Positions 41,978 through 51,557 are shown, numbered from the stretch's first letter. The stretch is 64,000 nt of DNA from Bradyrhizobium sp. LTSP849 (GCF_000938255.1 NZ_JYMR01000050.1:1-64000), one strand, 5' to 3'. Notes: generated by a model not told the origin, from the sequence alone. Made by a program: numbers and translations.

Positions 41978-43345
41978 GTGGGGTTCATTCTCTACGACGT
42001 GGAAACGACCGGTCTGCACAAACGCTTCGACCAGATTCTTCAATTCGCCGCCGTCAGGACCGACGTCGACCTCGTCGAAACCCAAAGGTTCGAGACGCGC
42101 TCGCGCCTCATGCCGCACGTCGTCCCGTCGCCGAGGGCGCTGCAGGTCACCGGCATTACGCTCGACGAGGCGAACAGCACGGCGCGGCCGTCCCACTACT
42201 CGATGGTGTGCGAGATCGCCAAGACGCTGGCGTTGTGGTGTCCCGCCACGTTCCTAGGCTTTAATTCGATCCGTTTCGACGAGGAGTTCCTGCGGCAGGC
42301 GTTCTATCAATGCCTGCATCCCGTTTTCCTGACGAACACGAACGGCAACGCGCGCGCCGACGTGCTCAATCTGATGCGGGCGGCGACGACGCTACACCCG
42401 ACGGTGATTCATCCCGGCGTCGAGATCGACGGACGTCTCAGCCATCGCCTGGGCGCGCTCGCCGCCGCGAACGGAATCGCGCAGGGGAAGGCGCACGACG
42501 CCGAGTCCGACGTCGACGCCATGCTCGGATTGTGCCGGCTCGTCCGGGACGGAGCGCCCGGGCTCTGGTCGACCTTCCTCCGCTTCTCCTCGAAGGCAGC
42601 GGTCGTCGACCTCGTGCGCGACGAGGATGCGTTCGCCTATTTCGATTTCTTTGGAAGTCCGCGGGTGATGCATTTCCTGACGAGGGTCGGCGTCAGTCCG
42701 AACGACGCGAACGCACATTACTGTCTCGACCTCGAGTGTGACATCGACGGTCTACGCAAGCTCAACGACGCGGCACTCGCGGAACGGATGACGCAGGAGC
42801 CGCGACCGATCCGACGGCTCAAGGTCAACGGCTCCCCGCTGCTCTATCCTTTGTGGGATATCGACGCCGACCGTTTCCTCGATCTGACGGAGGACGAACT
42901 GACGCGGCGGGCGGCGTCGGTGCGCGCCGACGAGGAGTTCATGGCGGCTCTGACGCGCGCCGCGGCCTCTGCCGAGCCAATCTACGGGGTGTCGGAGCAC
43001 GTCGAGTTGCAGATCTATGGGAGCAACTTCTTTTCCGATGCCGATCGCGAACTGTGCCGACAATTCCATGCCAGTCCATGGGAGAGAAGGCCGGAGCTCG
43101 TCCACCGCTTCGGCGACCAGCGCCTGAAGCGTCTTGCCCGCCGGCTCATCTACTTCGAAAGCCCGCATCTTTTCGAGGAGGCCGAGCGACGCGTCATTGC
43201 GGACGACATCGCGGCCCGTCGGCGCGGAGAAGGAAACCACGCCACTCCGCCGTGGACGACGATCGCTCACGCCCTGTCGGAACTCGCGACCATCGACGCA
43301 GAGGTGTCGGACACGTTCAAGCAAGCCTACCTCGAACTGCGGTAG
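41978..43345 (+). CDS. Exonuclease I-like DEDDh exonuclease
   Basis: The 455-residue protein has a DEDDh exonuclease domain at its start: ILYDVETTGLHKRFD (Asp-Glu pair), FLGFNSIRFDEEFLRQA, and AHDAESDVDAML with the catalytic His/Asp. A C-terminal region of about 270 residues follows. Length and layout match exodeoxyribonuclease I (E. coli SbcB, 475 residues), which digests single-stranded DNA 3' to 5'. It starts with GTG, 13 bp after the ImmA/IrrE stop, and is the third gene of that operon. In this place it may be a dedicated defence nuclease and not the housekeeping SbcB. Confidence 0.85.
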   Translation: MGFILYDVETTGLHKRFDQILQFAAVRTDVDLVETQRFETRSRLMPHVVPSPRALQVTGITLDEANSTARPSHYSMVCEIAKTLALWCPATFLGFNSIRFDEEFLRQAFYQCLHPVFLTNTNGNARADVLNLMRAATTLHPTVIHPGVEIDGRLSHRLGALAAANGIAQGKAHDAESDVDAMLGLCRLVRDGAPGLWSTFLRFSSKAAVVDLVRDEDAFAYFDFFGSPRVMHFLTRVGVSPNDANAHYCLDLECDIDGLRKLNDAALAERMTQEPRPIRRLKVNGSPLLYPLWDIDADRFLDLTEDELTRRAASVRADEEFMAALTRAAASAEPIYGVSEHVELQIYGSNFFSDADRELCRQFHASPWERRPELVHRFGDQRLKRLARRLIYFESPHLFEEAERRVIADDIAARRRGEGNHATPPWTTIAHALSELATIDAEVSDTFKQAYLELR

Positions 43346-44000
43346 GAGGGACGCCTCGCTGCATTTCGCTGCAGGCCGGCCCAGCCTGCGGATCAGCGCC
43401 CCAGAGTTACCGCTATGGAGGCCGGGTGGGTCTTTTCGACCCATTTCGCCGTGGTACTCCTACTCAGCACATCCTTCAGTTCGTCGCGGTCCAGAACGGC
43501 GAGCCGCTGGCTGAGATCGGCAGGGACTTGCCCGGGAATTTGGCATCCAGAACCTGGATGATGGACTCGATGCGTGATCGTCGAGTTCCGTCCGCTCGCC
43601 CCATCCCTGTGCCCGAATACTCGTCTCATGTGTGGACGTCTGGTTCAGAGCGCCAAGCCCATCCGTTCGGGGTCTCCGGTGGATCGAAGCGCGCCGTATG
43701 CACAAGGCAGGCTTCGACATTTTCGTTGTTGGGATCAGTATCCAGCGTGGCTTTGCCGTCCGACGCAACGTCGACGGCATCGCTCCTGCTTCGCGGTCTC
43801 CTGGCCGCCGGTCATACTCTTTCGCCATGTTGCGTGGCCCGCAAGAATCAGGCCCATATCGACGAAGCGAATGTTCGCTCGCTGGCGGGCCCTCTCTCAC
43901 ACGGCTTTCAGGATCACCCCTAGAGGCCCAAGCCAGGTGCCCGGGACGAAGGCATCAAGATGCTCAAATCGCTGGTTCGTCCCTTTCGCCAGGTGCGATA
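43346..44000. other. Intergenic region with possible gene debris
   Basis: These 655 bp follow the exonuclease gene. All three forward frames are open for long distances, but no family pattern is visible. The frame that joins the following STAND gene contains no plausible ribosome site or homology before 44001. It probably holds the promoter of the large STAND gene. Confidence 0.4.
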
Positions 44001-47000
44001 GTGCCGTCCGACCTGCAAAGGCTTTGTTCCTCCCTTCAGCGTGCGCTCTTGCGGCTTCGCGCGAGCGGACCCGACGGCTTTGAAGGGTTCATCCGCGATG
44101 CCTTTATCGAAGCCACCGGCATCTCTGGGCGAATTCAGAAATCCTCCACGCAAGGTGGCGTCGACGCTATTGCCGACGGGACTGGCGGCCAGATCGCGGT
44201 TGGTATTGAGGCCAAGCGCTATCAGGAAACAACCACCCTGCCGCTGGATGATCTGAAAAAGAAGCTGGTCGATGCGGCCACCCGGTCCGGAAGCCCCATA
44301 GAGCTCTGGATTCTTGCCGCCAGCAAAGAGGTTTCCGCTGACGATGTCGGCGCGCTTAAGAAGATCGGCGAGGAGCAAGGACTTGGCGTGCTTGTGCTCG
44401 ACTGGCGCTCACGCGACGACGTCTTAGCGCCCCTTCCGTTTCTGTTGGCGCTTGCGCCTCACACGGTCGAACGGGTGCTGGGATCGAAGCTCGCCCAGTC
44501 CATCCGTAAAATCGCCGATCATCCGGCGTTCGAAGCTAGAAGGGGTGCTTTCCTGCGCGATGTGCAACATCCCGATCTCGGGCGGGTTTTCGCCGCCCAC
44601 GCCGTAAGGGCGCGGATTGGCCAAACGCTGCAAACGCGCGCCGATTCCAAATCGAGATTGCAGAATAGCGTTGATCTTCGCGCGCCCGGTTGCATCTGGG
44701 CGCCGCGCGATAAGGAATGCACCGAGCTCCAAGAATGGTCGAAGGACGCGGACGCGCCCCCGGTTTGCGCCGTTCTGGGTGACGAAGGCGCAGGCAAGAC
44801 CTGGCTCCTGTTCGATTGGTGGCAACGGGAAGGCGAGCGCGACCCCTCGCGGCTACGCGTCTGGTTCGCCGCCCGCGAGCTCACGTCCGGGTCGCTCGCA
44901 AACGTTCTTGGCGCGGCGCTTGCCAAATGGGTGTCCGTACCAGGCCGAACCGCGTCGTTTTGGACCAAACGCGTTCAGCGCTGGCGCCAAGCAGCGTTGG
45001 CGCATCCCGAGGAGGGGCCCTTCATCTGGCTGATGCTCGACGGAACCAATGAGGGCACAGGCCAGTCGCTTGTGCAGCAACTCTTGGCGGAAGCTGCTGA
45101 CACGGACTGGAAGGGTGCAATCCGGATCGTTCTGACCGACCGGCCCCCGCACTGGCAGTCCAGTTTCCGGTCTGGCCAGTTCCTAGAGCCTCGCCCCGCA
45201 ACCGTAAAGCTCAGCCATTTCCATGATTCTGAACTGGATGCGCTGCTCGCAGGGCACGGAAAGAAGCGCACGTCGTTCGCGCCGCACGTCCTGGGCCTGA
45301 TCAAATGGCCGAGCTGGTTTGCTGTGGCTGCGGAAATGTTCGACCGGGAGCACGACTGGACGGCGCATTCAGCCGAGCACTTGATGCTCCGTTACATTCA
45401 GCATCGGCTCAGCGCGCGCCTGAATACGTCCGTGATGGATGATGCGGTATTCCGTGAATTCATGTCGGATCTCGGACGGGACATCCAGAGCACCTGGAAT
45501 ATCAATAGTACGTTCTCCCGGGTCGCGCTCAAGAACAAGCTGTCCGGCTTCACGGGTGAGCCAGAGAAAGATATCCTGCAGGCGCTCGATGACGTGACGT
45601 CGGGCGTCTGGTTTCGCCCGGCTGGAACACTTCAATTCGAAATGGACGAGGCCGTCTTGCCGTTGGCGATCGGCCTGGCGTTGCACAGCGAGCTTAAATC
45701 GCTCACGACAGAGGAAGAAGTCGACAGCAGCGTGGACCGATTTCTCGGTCCGACAGAAGACCAGACCCTTGGCGTCAACATACTCGCCGCCGTCATTTCG
45801 CTGACTTTTCTCGATCCCACCTATCCCGCCCCCGCTATCCGCGTGCTGCTGCGGCGGTGGATCAGCTCGCACAATTTTTCGAACGCCCATTTTCAGCATC
45901 TTTGGCGGATCGGCAGTGTCAATCCGGCGCCGCTGCTCGATGTCGCCGAAACCATATGGTTGCAGCGCTCGGGCGGCTCTTCCGTCGATGAGATCCTCAT
46001 CAAGAGCATTGCTAACGTCGGCGGCGACGGCGAACGCCAAACGGAAGTGATCACGTTTCTTGCGAAATGCGCGCGGACATATTGGCCAGATCCGCGGGAG
46101 GGGCAGTTTATCAGCTATAACCCAAGCCCGCAGTTGAGGACTGAGGCTTTCGCGGCAACGCAAGAACGCCTTGACAGGTTGCGACGCGATATCGGCTCCA
46201 AGGCTGTCGCGGACCTTGATCTTCTCCGTGTCGAGGATGGCACCAGTGCCAGCTGGGTGTTCTACCGCGCCAATTCGATAGCGACGTATCTGCCGCGCGC
46301 GGCACAGGCGCCCCTCTGGCGTGGATGGGCACTCAGCCGCGCGGTGATGGGCAGCGCAAACCACCTCGATGATGTCGCATGGTCGCTGCGCGTCAACTCA
46401 ATCGACGCAGCCGCCTCGACCCCGATATTTCTGCAGACCATCGACGAATTGCTGGCCTTTCCCTCGTCGGGGGTAAGGGAAATGGCCATCCACCTGCTTG
46501 AAGCGCATGGCGGGCCCGCCGCCACCGGCAAACTCGCTTCCATCAGGCCACAATGTCAGCCGCACCAACCGAACGCTTGGAGGTACAACGCGTCGCTGAT
46601 CGACGGCATCGTGACATTCTCAGGAGACGAGCCGTCAAACGAATTGCAAGCCATCTCCATTCTCTCGGATTTCGCGATCGATCCCCATGCGGATGTCGCG
46701 CCGGGTCATATGAAGCGACTGAGCCGGTACGCCCGTTCCTTTCCTGTCTCGAAGCTTGGCGATGGACGTGGCCGCACGACTGCAAGCCTTGATCTGGAAC
46801 GGGCCATGCCGGCCTTGGCGCGCTGGGCGCCCAAAGACCTTGTCGCACTCTACCGGCGCCTGCTGCTTTCCGTCAGTGGTCGCGATGAGACGCGTCTCCT
46901 TGGTCTTACATTCTCACTCGAAAGCTTGTTGCTCCTGCTGACGCCACCGATTCAGCAGAAGATACGAACGGTCCTGACAAGGCGCCGCAAGGACAGACGC

Positions 47001-48467
47001 CAGAGCGACCTCGATCAAATTGACCATGCGCTGATGGCTGCGGCCTTTTTTGGAAATGCGCCTCGGGATCAGATCACGCTGTGGGAGGAACTCGGCGCCC
47101 CCCGCTCCGTTCTGTTGTCATTGGAACATGTGTTGCGCGCTCCGTCGCCCGCACAGGTGAAGCGTCTGGGGGCGCGGCTTGCACCGGATCAACCCATCGA
47201 CCGGCTAGCCGGATGGTTGGTCTATCTCGTGCTCAGCGCGCCGAAAAAACTTCCGAAGAATTGGGAAGCGCTAGCCAAACTCGTAATTCACGAGGACTCA
47301 AGCACACGCGAACTTGCCTTCCTGATAGCATTAAATGCCCAAGATGTGTTCCAAGCAAAGCAACATCTGCGGTCAGCCTGGGCGGCCGCTCCGGACCGCT
47401 CTGCCAAGGAGAACAGCGCGGGCGTATCGCTGTTCGCGATGCTTACCACACCCAAGACCTTCAAAGCGATGTCTGAGCGGGCGGGTAACGAATGGAGCAT
47501 GATTTTATGGCGCAAGGTCAAATACCTGCCGGATTGTGCCTATGCGTTCTATACCTTTTTGAAAGATGCCGTCGAACGGGAATTGAATCCGCCGGCGTCA
47601 CGCGCGATGCTCGGTTACAGGGTCAACCACTTCGGAGCGACGAAGAAACTGGTCGAGCAAAAGCCGGGCGAACTTACCGCACTCGCTGACCGGTTGTTTG
47701 CGCCTGACGACGATCCCGCCTTCGCACGCTATGAATTTCCAAGAGTGGATCTCACGCGGGCGTTCCTGGACCTGGACCCGGCCAAGGGAGCGCAATATTG
47801 GACGAAACTGAGCCGTTCCGAAGGAATGTTTAAAGCCGGCGAAGATATCGAACAGATGCCGTTTGAGAGCGAAGACGGCGAGCACGTCAATGAATTGCGC
47901 CGCCAGCAGATCATGGACGCGAACAACGACTGGAAACTTCTGACTCTCTCCACCTTCATCGTCCGCCACAAGCGGAGCGCTTGGGCGGTCTCGCTTGTCA
48001 AAGAGCTACTCAGCACCGCCGAGGCTTCCGGCGATATCGGGAGAGCCATCATGATCACGGGCTTTCTAGACGACACGGCGGCCGTGCGCGCCCTCTGGAA
48101 AAATGAGCTGGCGAAGGCCCCGCTCGACGGCTGGATCGAGACTGTCTACCGGCAGGCCAAAGAAAGTTTCCAGAAAACGCGGAGATGTTTGGGATGGCTG
48201 GATGTTGCGCTTGCCGCAAAGAATGACGAAAGCTTCTTTGTGGCTTGGGAGCTGTTCGTCCATTTGTGCGAAAATAACGCAATTCCCGTCGCGGCGGCGT
48301 GTATCCGGGCGCGCTTGAACACGCGCTCTCAGAAGCAGAAAGACTTTATCGCCCTCAGCTGGAAGCGGGTTCATGACAAGGCGAAGCAGTCGGAGCGGCA
48401 CCTGAAAGACACGATGTTTTCGCTCCGCGTCGGCCACCAATTGGCAAGACCTTGGTCAGACAACTGA
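44001..48467 (+). CDS. Large PD-(D/E)XK - STAND NTPase protein
   Basis: The product has 1488 residues from the GTG at 44001. An N-terminal PD-(D/E)XK nuclease domain (residues 20-140) has GGVDAIADG with Asp55 and AVGIEAKRYQE with Glu70/Lys72. A STAND ATPase follows, with Walker A VLGDEGAGKTWLL (260-267) and Walker B FIWLMLDGTNE (341-351). About 1000 residues of helical repeats complete it and should form the sensor. The architecture matches Avs-type antiviral STAND proteins that recognise phage proteins and then degrade DNA. The frame is open 123 codons further upstream, but that part is low in conserved character. AGGTG lies just before the GTG. Single-gene unit. Confidence 0.85.
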   Translation: MPSDLQRLCSSLQRALLRLRASGPDGFEGFIRDAFIEATGISGRIQKSSTQGGVDAIADGTGGQIAVGIEAKRYQETTTLPLDDLKKKLVDAATRSGSPIELWILAASKEVSADDVGALKKIGEEQGLGVLVLDWRSRDDVLAPLPFLLALAPHTVERVLGSKLAQSIRKIADHPAFEARRGAFLRDVQHPDLGRVFAAHAVRARIGQTLQTRADSKSRLQNSVDLRAPGCIWAPRDKECTELQEWSKDADAPPVCAVLGDEGAGKTWLLFDWWQREGERDPSRLRVWFAARELTSGSLANVLGAALAKWVSVPGRTASFWTKRVQRWRQAALAHPEEGPFIWLMLDGTNEGTGQSLVQQLLAEAADTDWKGAIRIVLTDRPPHWQSSFRSGQFLEPRPATVKLSHFHDSELDALLAGHGKKRTSFAPHVLGLIKWPSWFAVAAEMFDREHDWTAHSAEHLMLRYIQHRLSARLNTSVMDDAVFREFMSDLGRDIQSTWNINSTFSRVALKNKLSGFTGEPEKDILQALDDVTSGVWFRPAGTLQFEMDEAVLPLAIGLALHSELKSLTTEEEVDSSVDRFLGPTEDQTLGVNILAAVISLTFLDPTYPAPAIRVLLRRWISSHNFSNAHFQHLWRIGSVNPAPLLDVAETIWLQRSGGSSVDEILIKSIANVGGDGERQTEVITFLAKCARTYWPDPREGQFISYNPSPQLRTEAFAATQERLDRLRRDIGSKAVADLDLLRVEDGTSASWVFYRANSIATYLPRAAQAPLWRGWALSRAVMGSANHLDDVAWSLRVNSIDAAASTPIFLQTIDELLAFPSSGVREMAIHLLEAHGGPAATGKLASIRPQCQPHQPNAWRYNASLIDGIVTFSGDEPSNELQAISILSDFAIDPHADVAPGHMKRLSRYARSFPVSKLGDGRGRTTASLDLERAMPALARWAPKDLVALYRRLLLSVSGRDETRLLGLTFSLESLLLLLTPPIQQKIRTVLTRRRKDRRQSDLDQIDHALMAAAFFGNAPRDQITLWEELGAPRSVLLSLEHVLRAPSPAQVKRLGARLAPDQPIDRLAGWLVYLVLSAPKKLPKNWEALAKLVIHEDSSTRELAFLIALNAQDVFQAKQHLRSAWAAAPDRSAKENSAGVSLFAMLTTPKTFKAMSERAGNEWSMILWRKVKYLPDCAYAFYTFLKDAVERELNPPASRAMLGYRVNHFGATKKLVEQKPGELTALADRLFAPDDDPAFARYEFPRVDLTRAFLDLDPAKGAQYWTKLSRSEGMFKAGEDIEQMPFESEDGEHVNELRRQQIMDANNDWKLLTLSTFIVRHKRSAWAVSLVKELLSTAEASGDIGRAIMITGFLDDTAAVRALWKNELAKAPLDGWIETVYRQAKESFQKTRRCLGWLDVALAAKNDESFFVAWELFVHLCENNAIPVAAACIRARLNTRSQKQKDFIALSWKRVHDKAKQSERHLKDTMFSLRVGHQLARPWSDN

Positions 48468-48610
48468 GCACCGCAGGCGGCAGGGCCAATCTTTTCAGCC
48501 CTTACCATCTGAGGCGCGGGGCGATTAGTCGAACGGGCGGCGGACTGGAAATATTAAGAAGCGATTGCTGCAGCGAATTCCACCGGTATCCCGCACGAGA
48601 CAGAAGTTCG

Positions 48611-48829
48611 CTACGGCAGCCGGATGCGCCCTGCATCGGCAAGGTAAATCGATGCCTGAAAAAGCGTCGGCCCAAGACTATGACCATACAAACTGTTGTC
48701 TCCGAAGAATTCGTTCGCCACGCAGATCTGTAGCAGCATACGGGTAACAACAATCGCCGACAGCACGCAGAAAAACTTAATCAGATCGAGGAGGACGAAC
48801 TTCGTCGTCGCGAGAGCGAGAATGCACAC
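48611..48829 (-). CDS. Possible small hydrophobic protein
   Basis: A 72-codon frame from a GTG at 48829 starts VCILALATTKFVLLDLIKFF and continues with a second hydrophobic part (VLSAIVVTRMLLQI). It ends in a polar tail (FFGDNSLYGHSLGPTLFQ). It follows dinB on the same strand by 4 bp, so it could be translated from the same message. The membrane-like composition argues for a real peptide; lack of a known family and of a clear ribosome site argues against. The rest of the gap from 48468 to 48610 shows nothing. Confidence 0.35.
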   Translation of the reverse strand: MCILALATTKFVLLDLIKFFCVLSAIVVTRMLLQICVANEFFGDNSLYGHSLGPTLFQASIYLADAGRIRLP

Positions 48830-48833
48830 TGTT

Positions 48834-49937
48834 TCAGATTGGAAGATCCAGCTGCGGCCCCGCGCCATCTTCGGTTTGTAGCGATGAGAGTGAGATGCCT
48901 AAGAGTCGCACCGGTCTTGGAAGAGGCGCTTCGTTCTCGAGCAGGCTGACGACCAAGCGCTCCAGATCGCTTCTGCTCGACACGGCGGCGGGGACAGACC
49001 TGCTCCGCGTCATAATCTCAAAGTCTTCAAATTTGACCTTCAGCGTTACTGTCCGGCCCCGCGAGCCCTTTTCTTCACAATGCCGCCAGACCTTGTCGAT
49101 CAAAGGCTGCAGTTCCGACACCATCGCCTCAAACTCAGTGAGATCAATGGAGAAGGTGTTTTCTGCGCCCACGGATTTCCGCACACGGTCGGCTCTGACC
49201 TCGCGGTTGTCGACACCCCTCGATATCCAATAGTAATAGCTTCCAGCCTTGCCGAAATTGATCTGCATAAATTCGAGCGACTGATTGCGCATATCGAGCC
49301 CCGTGTAGAGGCCTAGCGCATTCATCTTGGCGCTGGTCGCAGGTCCGATGCCGTGGAATTTGCCGACCGGCAGGGTTTCTACGAATGCCGGGCCCATCTC
49401 AGGCGTGATTACGTACTGGCCGTTAGGCTTGCGGTGGTCGGAGGCGAGCTTTGCCAGAAACTTGTTGTAGGAGATGCCAGCGGAAGCGTTGAGCCCGGTT
49501 ACCTCTTTGATCTTCGCACGGATCGCCAACGCGACGTCCCGGGCCAACGGGATGTTCTGCAGATTTTCGGTCACGTCGAGGTAGGCTTCGTCCAGCGATA
49601 GCGGCTCGATAATCGGGGTGTGCTCGGCGAAGATCTCGCGTATTTGTTGGGAGACCGCCTTGTACACCTCGAAACGCGGCTTCACGAAGATCAGATCGGG
49701 GCATTGCCGTCTTGCCGTGACAGACGGCATGGCCGACCGCACCCCGAACTTTCTCGCTTCATAGCTGGCTGCCGCCACGACGCCTCTTTCCCGGGATCCG
49801 CCGACGGCGACCGGCTTGTCGCGGAGATCCGGATTGTCCCGCTGCTCGACGGACGCATAGAAGGCGTCCATGTCGACGTGGATGACCTTGCGTTGGCGGG
49901 GCGAGGGGGGCGCCTGGTCATCGTCCTCTTCGGTCAC
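48834..49937 (-). CDS. dinB: DNA polymerase IV (Y family)
   Basis: The 367-residue protein has the Y-family signatures: VIHVDMDAFYASVEQRDNP near the start (first metal Asp pair), YEARKFGVRSAM, then the catalytic EPLSLDEAYLDVT. ASAGISYNKFLAKLASDH, the HhH thumb (KFHGIGPATSAKM) and the little finger follow. The N-terminal extension (MTEEDDDQAPPSPRQRK) is a short acidic leader, and no beta-clamp motif is obvious at the end (GAGPQLDLPI, which resembles the QxxLF-type site and may serve). Pol IV bypasses lesions in SOS conditions. The GTG start overlaps the SRAP stop (GTGA), coupling lesion bypass with abasic-site protection. Confidence 0.95.
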   Translation of the reverse strand: MTEEDDDQAPPSPRQRKVIHVDMDAFYASVEQRDNPDLRDKPVAVGGSRERGVVAAASYEARKFGVRSAMPSVTARRQCPDLIFVKPRFEVYKAVSQQIREIFAEHTPIIEPLSLDEAYLDVTENLQNIPLARDVALAIRAKIKEVTGLNASAGISYNKFLAKLASDHRKPNGQYVITPEMGPAFVETLPVGKFHGIGPATSAKMNALGLYTGLDMRNQSLEFMQINFGKAGSYYYWISRGVDNREVRADRVRKSVGAENTFSIDLTEFEAMVSELQPLIDKVWRHCEEKGSRGRTVTLKVKFEDFEIMTRSRSVPAAVSSRSDLERLVVSLLENEAPLPRPVRLLGISLSSLQTEDGAGPQLDLPI

Positions 49938-50659
49938 GTTGTCGGCTCAGGCGGATCTTCTTTGACGCCGCGGGCGACGATTTTGAGCGACCCGTCCGGA
50001 AGCGGCCGCTGCAGTTTCAAGACCTCGTCCGGAGGAGCCGTCATCCAGATCTCGACTTCTTCCGGCGTTGTCAGGATCACAGGCATCGCCTTAGGGTGAA
50101 TGGCGCCGACCTCGGCGTTAGGCTCCGTCGTGAGGAACGCGTAGAGGTCATTGGTGGTCTCACCTTCCTTGACCTTCCGGACCGAAGTCCTGTTGGTCCA
50201 GATGCCGGCGAAGCAGGCGAGCGGACGGCTCTCATCGAGCGCGAACCAGATGTCACCGCCCTCGGCCTTGTTGAACTCGCTGAAGGAGTTGAACGGCACC
50301 ACGCAGCGGTTTTCGGCTCCCAGCCATCGTGTCCAGTGCTTGCTCTTCACGTTGCGGATGTTGGTCGTGCCGCCGTCCGGCTCCATCTGCAGCAATTCCT
50401 TGAAATCGACGGTCTTGCCCTTGGCCTGCAGCTTCTCCGCTCGTTTCTTGGTGGCGTCCATCAACGCTTTTGACGACGACGGCATTCCCCAGCGCGCCGT
50501 AGCGAGTTCTCGGCCCTCGGCCCCGTTGCGCACGATCGGTGCCTTGTAATCGGGAAAAACCCCGGGCATCGGCGCCAGATTGCCGACGTATCGGTTCACG
50601 ACGCGGAACAACGCGCTGATCGCGGCTTGGTTGGTCGTGATCGAGTAGAGATTGCACAT
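49934..50659 (-). CDS. SOS response-associated peptidase (SRAP; YedK/HMCES)
   Basis: The 241-residue protein starts MCNLYSITTNQAAI, so after Met removal Cys2 is the N-terminal nucleophile that bonds to abasic sites in single-stranded DNA. Further SRAP motifs are RWGMPSS, NIRNVKSKHW, RCVVPFNSFSEF with the Asn/Glu region, and HPKAMPVIL with the conserved His. SRAP proteins shield abasic sites as a thiazolidine DNA-protein link. It overlaps dinB by 4 bp and is followed upstream by a zinc-ribbon protein gene, forming a repair operon on the minus strand. Confidence 0.93.
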   Translation of the reverse strand: MCNLYSITTNQAAISALFRVVNRYVGNLAPMPGVFPDYKAPIVRNGAEGRELATARWGMPSSSKALMDATKKRAEKLQAKGKTVDFKELLQMEPDGGTTNIRNVKSKHWTRWLGAENRCVVPFNSFSEFNKAEGGDIWFALDESRPLACFAGIWTNRTSVRKVKEGETTNDLYAFLTTEPNAEVGAIHPKAMPVILTTPEEVEIWMTAPPDEVLKLQRPLPDGSLKIVARGVKEDPPEPTT

Positions 50660-50662
50660 CGG

Positions 50663-51112
50663 TCAGGCTTCGGTCCGAGGGTGGCGCGGCTGCCAACCTA
50701 GTTGTAGCAGAGTTGCGGAAGGACGCCGGCCCGCCTTGGCGCATTTGCGGCAGCGCAGCCGGCCGGCGAGGTCGTGCACGAAGGTGGTCGGCGGATGCTT
50801 CATCGCCGCGAGGTCAACGTCGCTCGGCGTCTTGCAGCGCGCGCACCTGATCTCTAGCCAAGGGAAGCCTCCGTTCACGGCCTGGTCGATGGTGGGCGAC
50901 GGATCGATCGGTTTGCCGTCTGACCACATCCGCTCGTTCCAGCTCTCGCAAAGAAGCCTGTCAGCTTGCTGGATCATCGCCTCGCCCTTGGCCCGCATCT
51001 CCGCCGATTGGGCGGCCAGGATGTTGGCCATCGCCCGTGCCTGGCCGAGCTCTTTCGCTAGAGCCTTGCGATCGCCGCCGGACAGGGGCGTAGGGTGATA
51101 CTTCGGGGCCAT
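50663..51112 (-). CDS. Hypothetical zinc-ribbon-like protein
   Basis: The 149-residue protein starts MAPKYHPTPLSGGDRKALAK, then a helical stretch (ARAMANILAAQSAEMRAKGEAMIQQAD). A C-terminal Cys-rich part follows, with CARCKTPSDV and LRCRKCAKAGRR; the two CxxC pairs should bind zinc. It stops 3 bp before the SRAP gene and is probably cotranscribed with SRAP and dinB. Related proteins next to repair genes are known in Bradyrhizobium as hypothetical. The frame is open to 51583, but only the part from 51112 looks protein-like. The upstream 46 bp hold its start region. Confidence 0.7.
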   Translation of the reverse strand: MAPKYHPTPLSGGDRKALAKELGQARAMANILAAQSAEMRAKGEAMIQQADRLLCESWNERMWSDGKPIDPSPTIDQAVNGGFPWLEIRCARCKTPSDVDLAAMKHPPTTFVHDLAGRLRCRKCAKAGRRPSATLLQLGWQPRHPRTEA

Positions 51113-51158
51113 CCGGACATCCAGGCGCAAAGAGATCGGATCGGCAATCCGGAGCGGA

Positions 51159-51557
51159 CTACGGCGTCTCGAACGCTGGCCAGCACCCGTCTTCTTCATG
51201 CCTGCCGGTACGCTGCTGGCAGGTGTTGTCGAGCAGCCGCTGCGCGACGTCCTTCCAGACCGCGTTGCCGCCGTACAATCGGACTGCATCGGCGGTCTGG
51301 ATTTCCACGGTCCGCTCGCAGCGGCGGCAGGAGATGCGCAGGATGTGACGCTGAATCTCGGAAAGACGTCGCTGCCGCATCTCGGCCCCGGTCGCGTCGG
51401 CGCGTGGGTCTTTGAGGACCGATTCCCAATATTCGGCCGGGAGCGGCGCATCCGGAGTCGCGGCGGAGGGGCCCGGCCTCCGGGCGACGGCCTCAGCCGC
51501 CAGCTTTTCCATCTGCTTTGGGGTCGGCATGCGCCAGCTCGCGGGTCGGTCGGACAT
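51159..51557 (-). CDS. Hypothetical Cys-containing protein
   Basis: The 132-residue protein has a disordered N-terminal third and a C-terminal part with ISCRRCERTVEIQTADAVRLYG, then LDNTCQQRTGRHEEDGCWP. The CxxC and later C...C could bind zinc. It begins 146 bp from the divergent Ku gene and is followed by the zinc-ribbon gene 46 bp downstream, so it may be the first gene of the dinB-containing operon. Its neighbours suggest a link to DNA repair; nothing in the sequence shows a specific activity. Confidence 0.65.
   Translation of the reverse strand: MSDRPASWRMPTPKQMEKLAAEAVARRPGPSAATPDAPLPAEYWESVLKDPRADATGAEMRQRRLSEIQRHILRISCRRCERTVEIQTADAVRLYGGNAVWKDVAQRLLDNTCQQRTGRHEEDGCWPAFETP

Noticed and set aside
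43634..43922. Possible SRAP (YedK-like) relic, because one frame starts MCGRLVQSA
   Set aside because: Only the first few residues match; no later SRAP motif appears in any frame.
43632..44000. N-terminal extension of the large STAND protein
   Set aside because: The frame is open, but composition changes to Arg/Ser/Gly-rich noise and homology to nuclease domains begins only after 44001.
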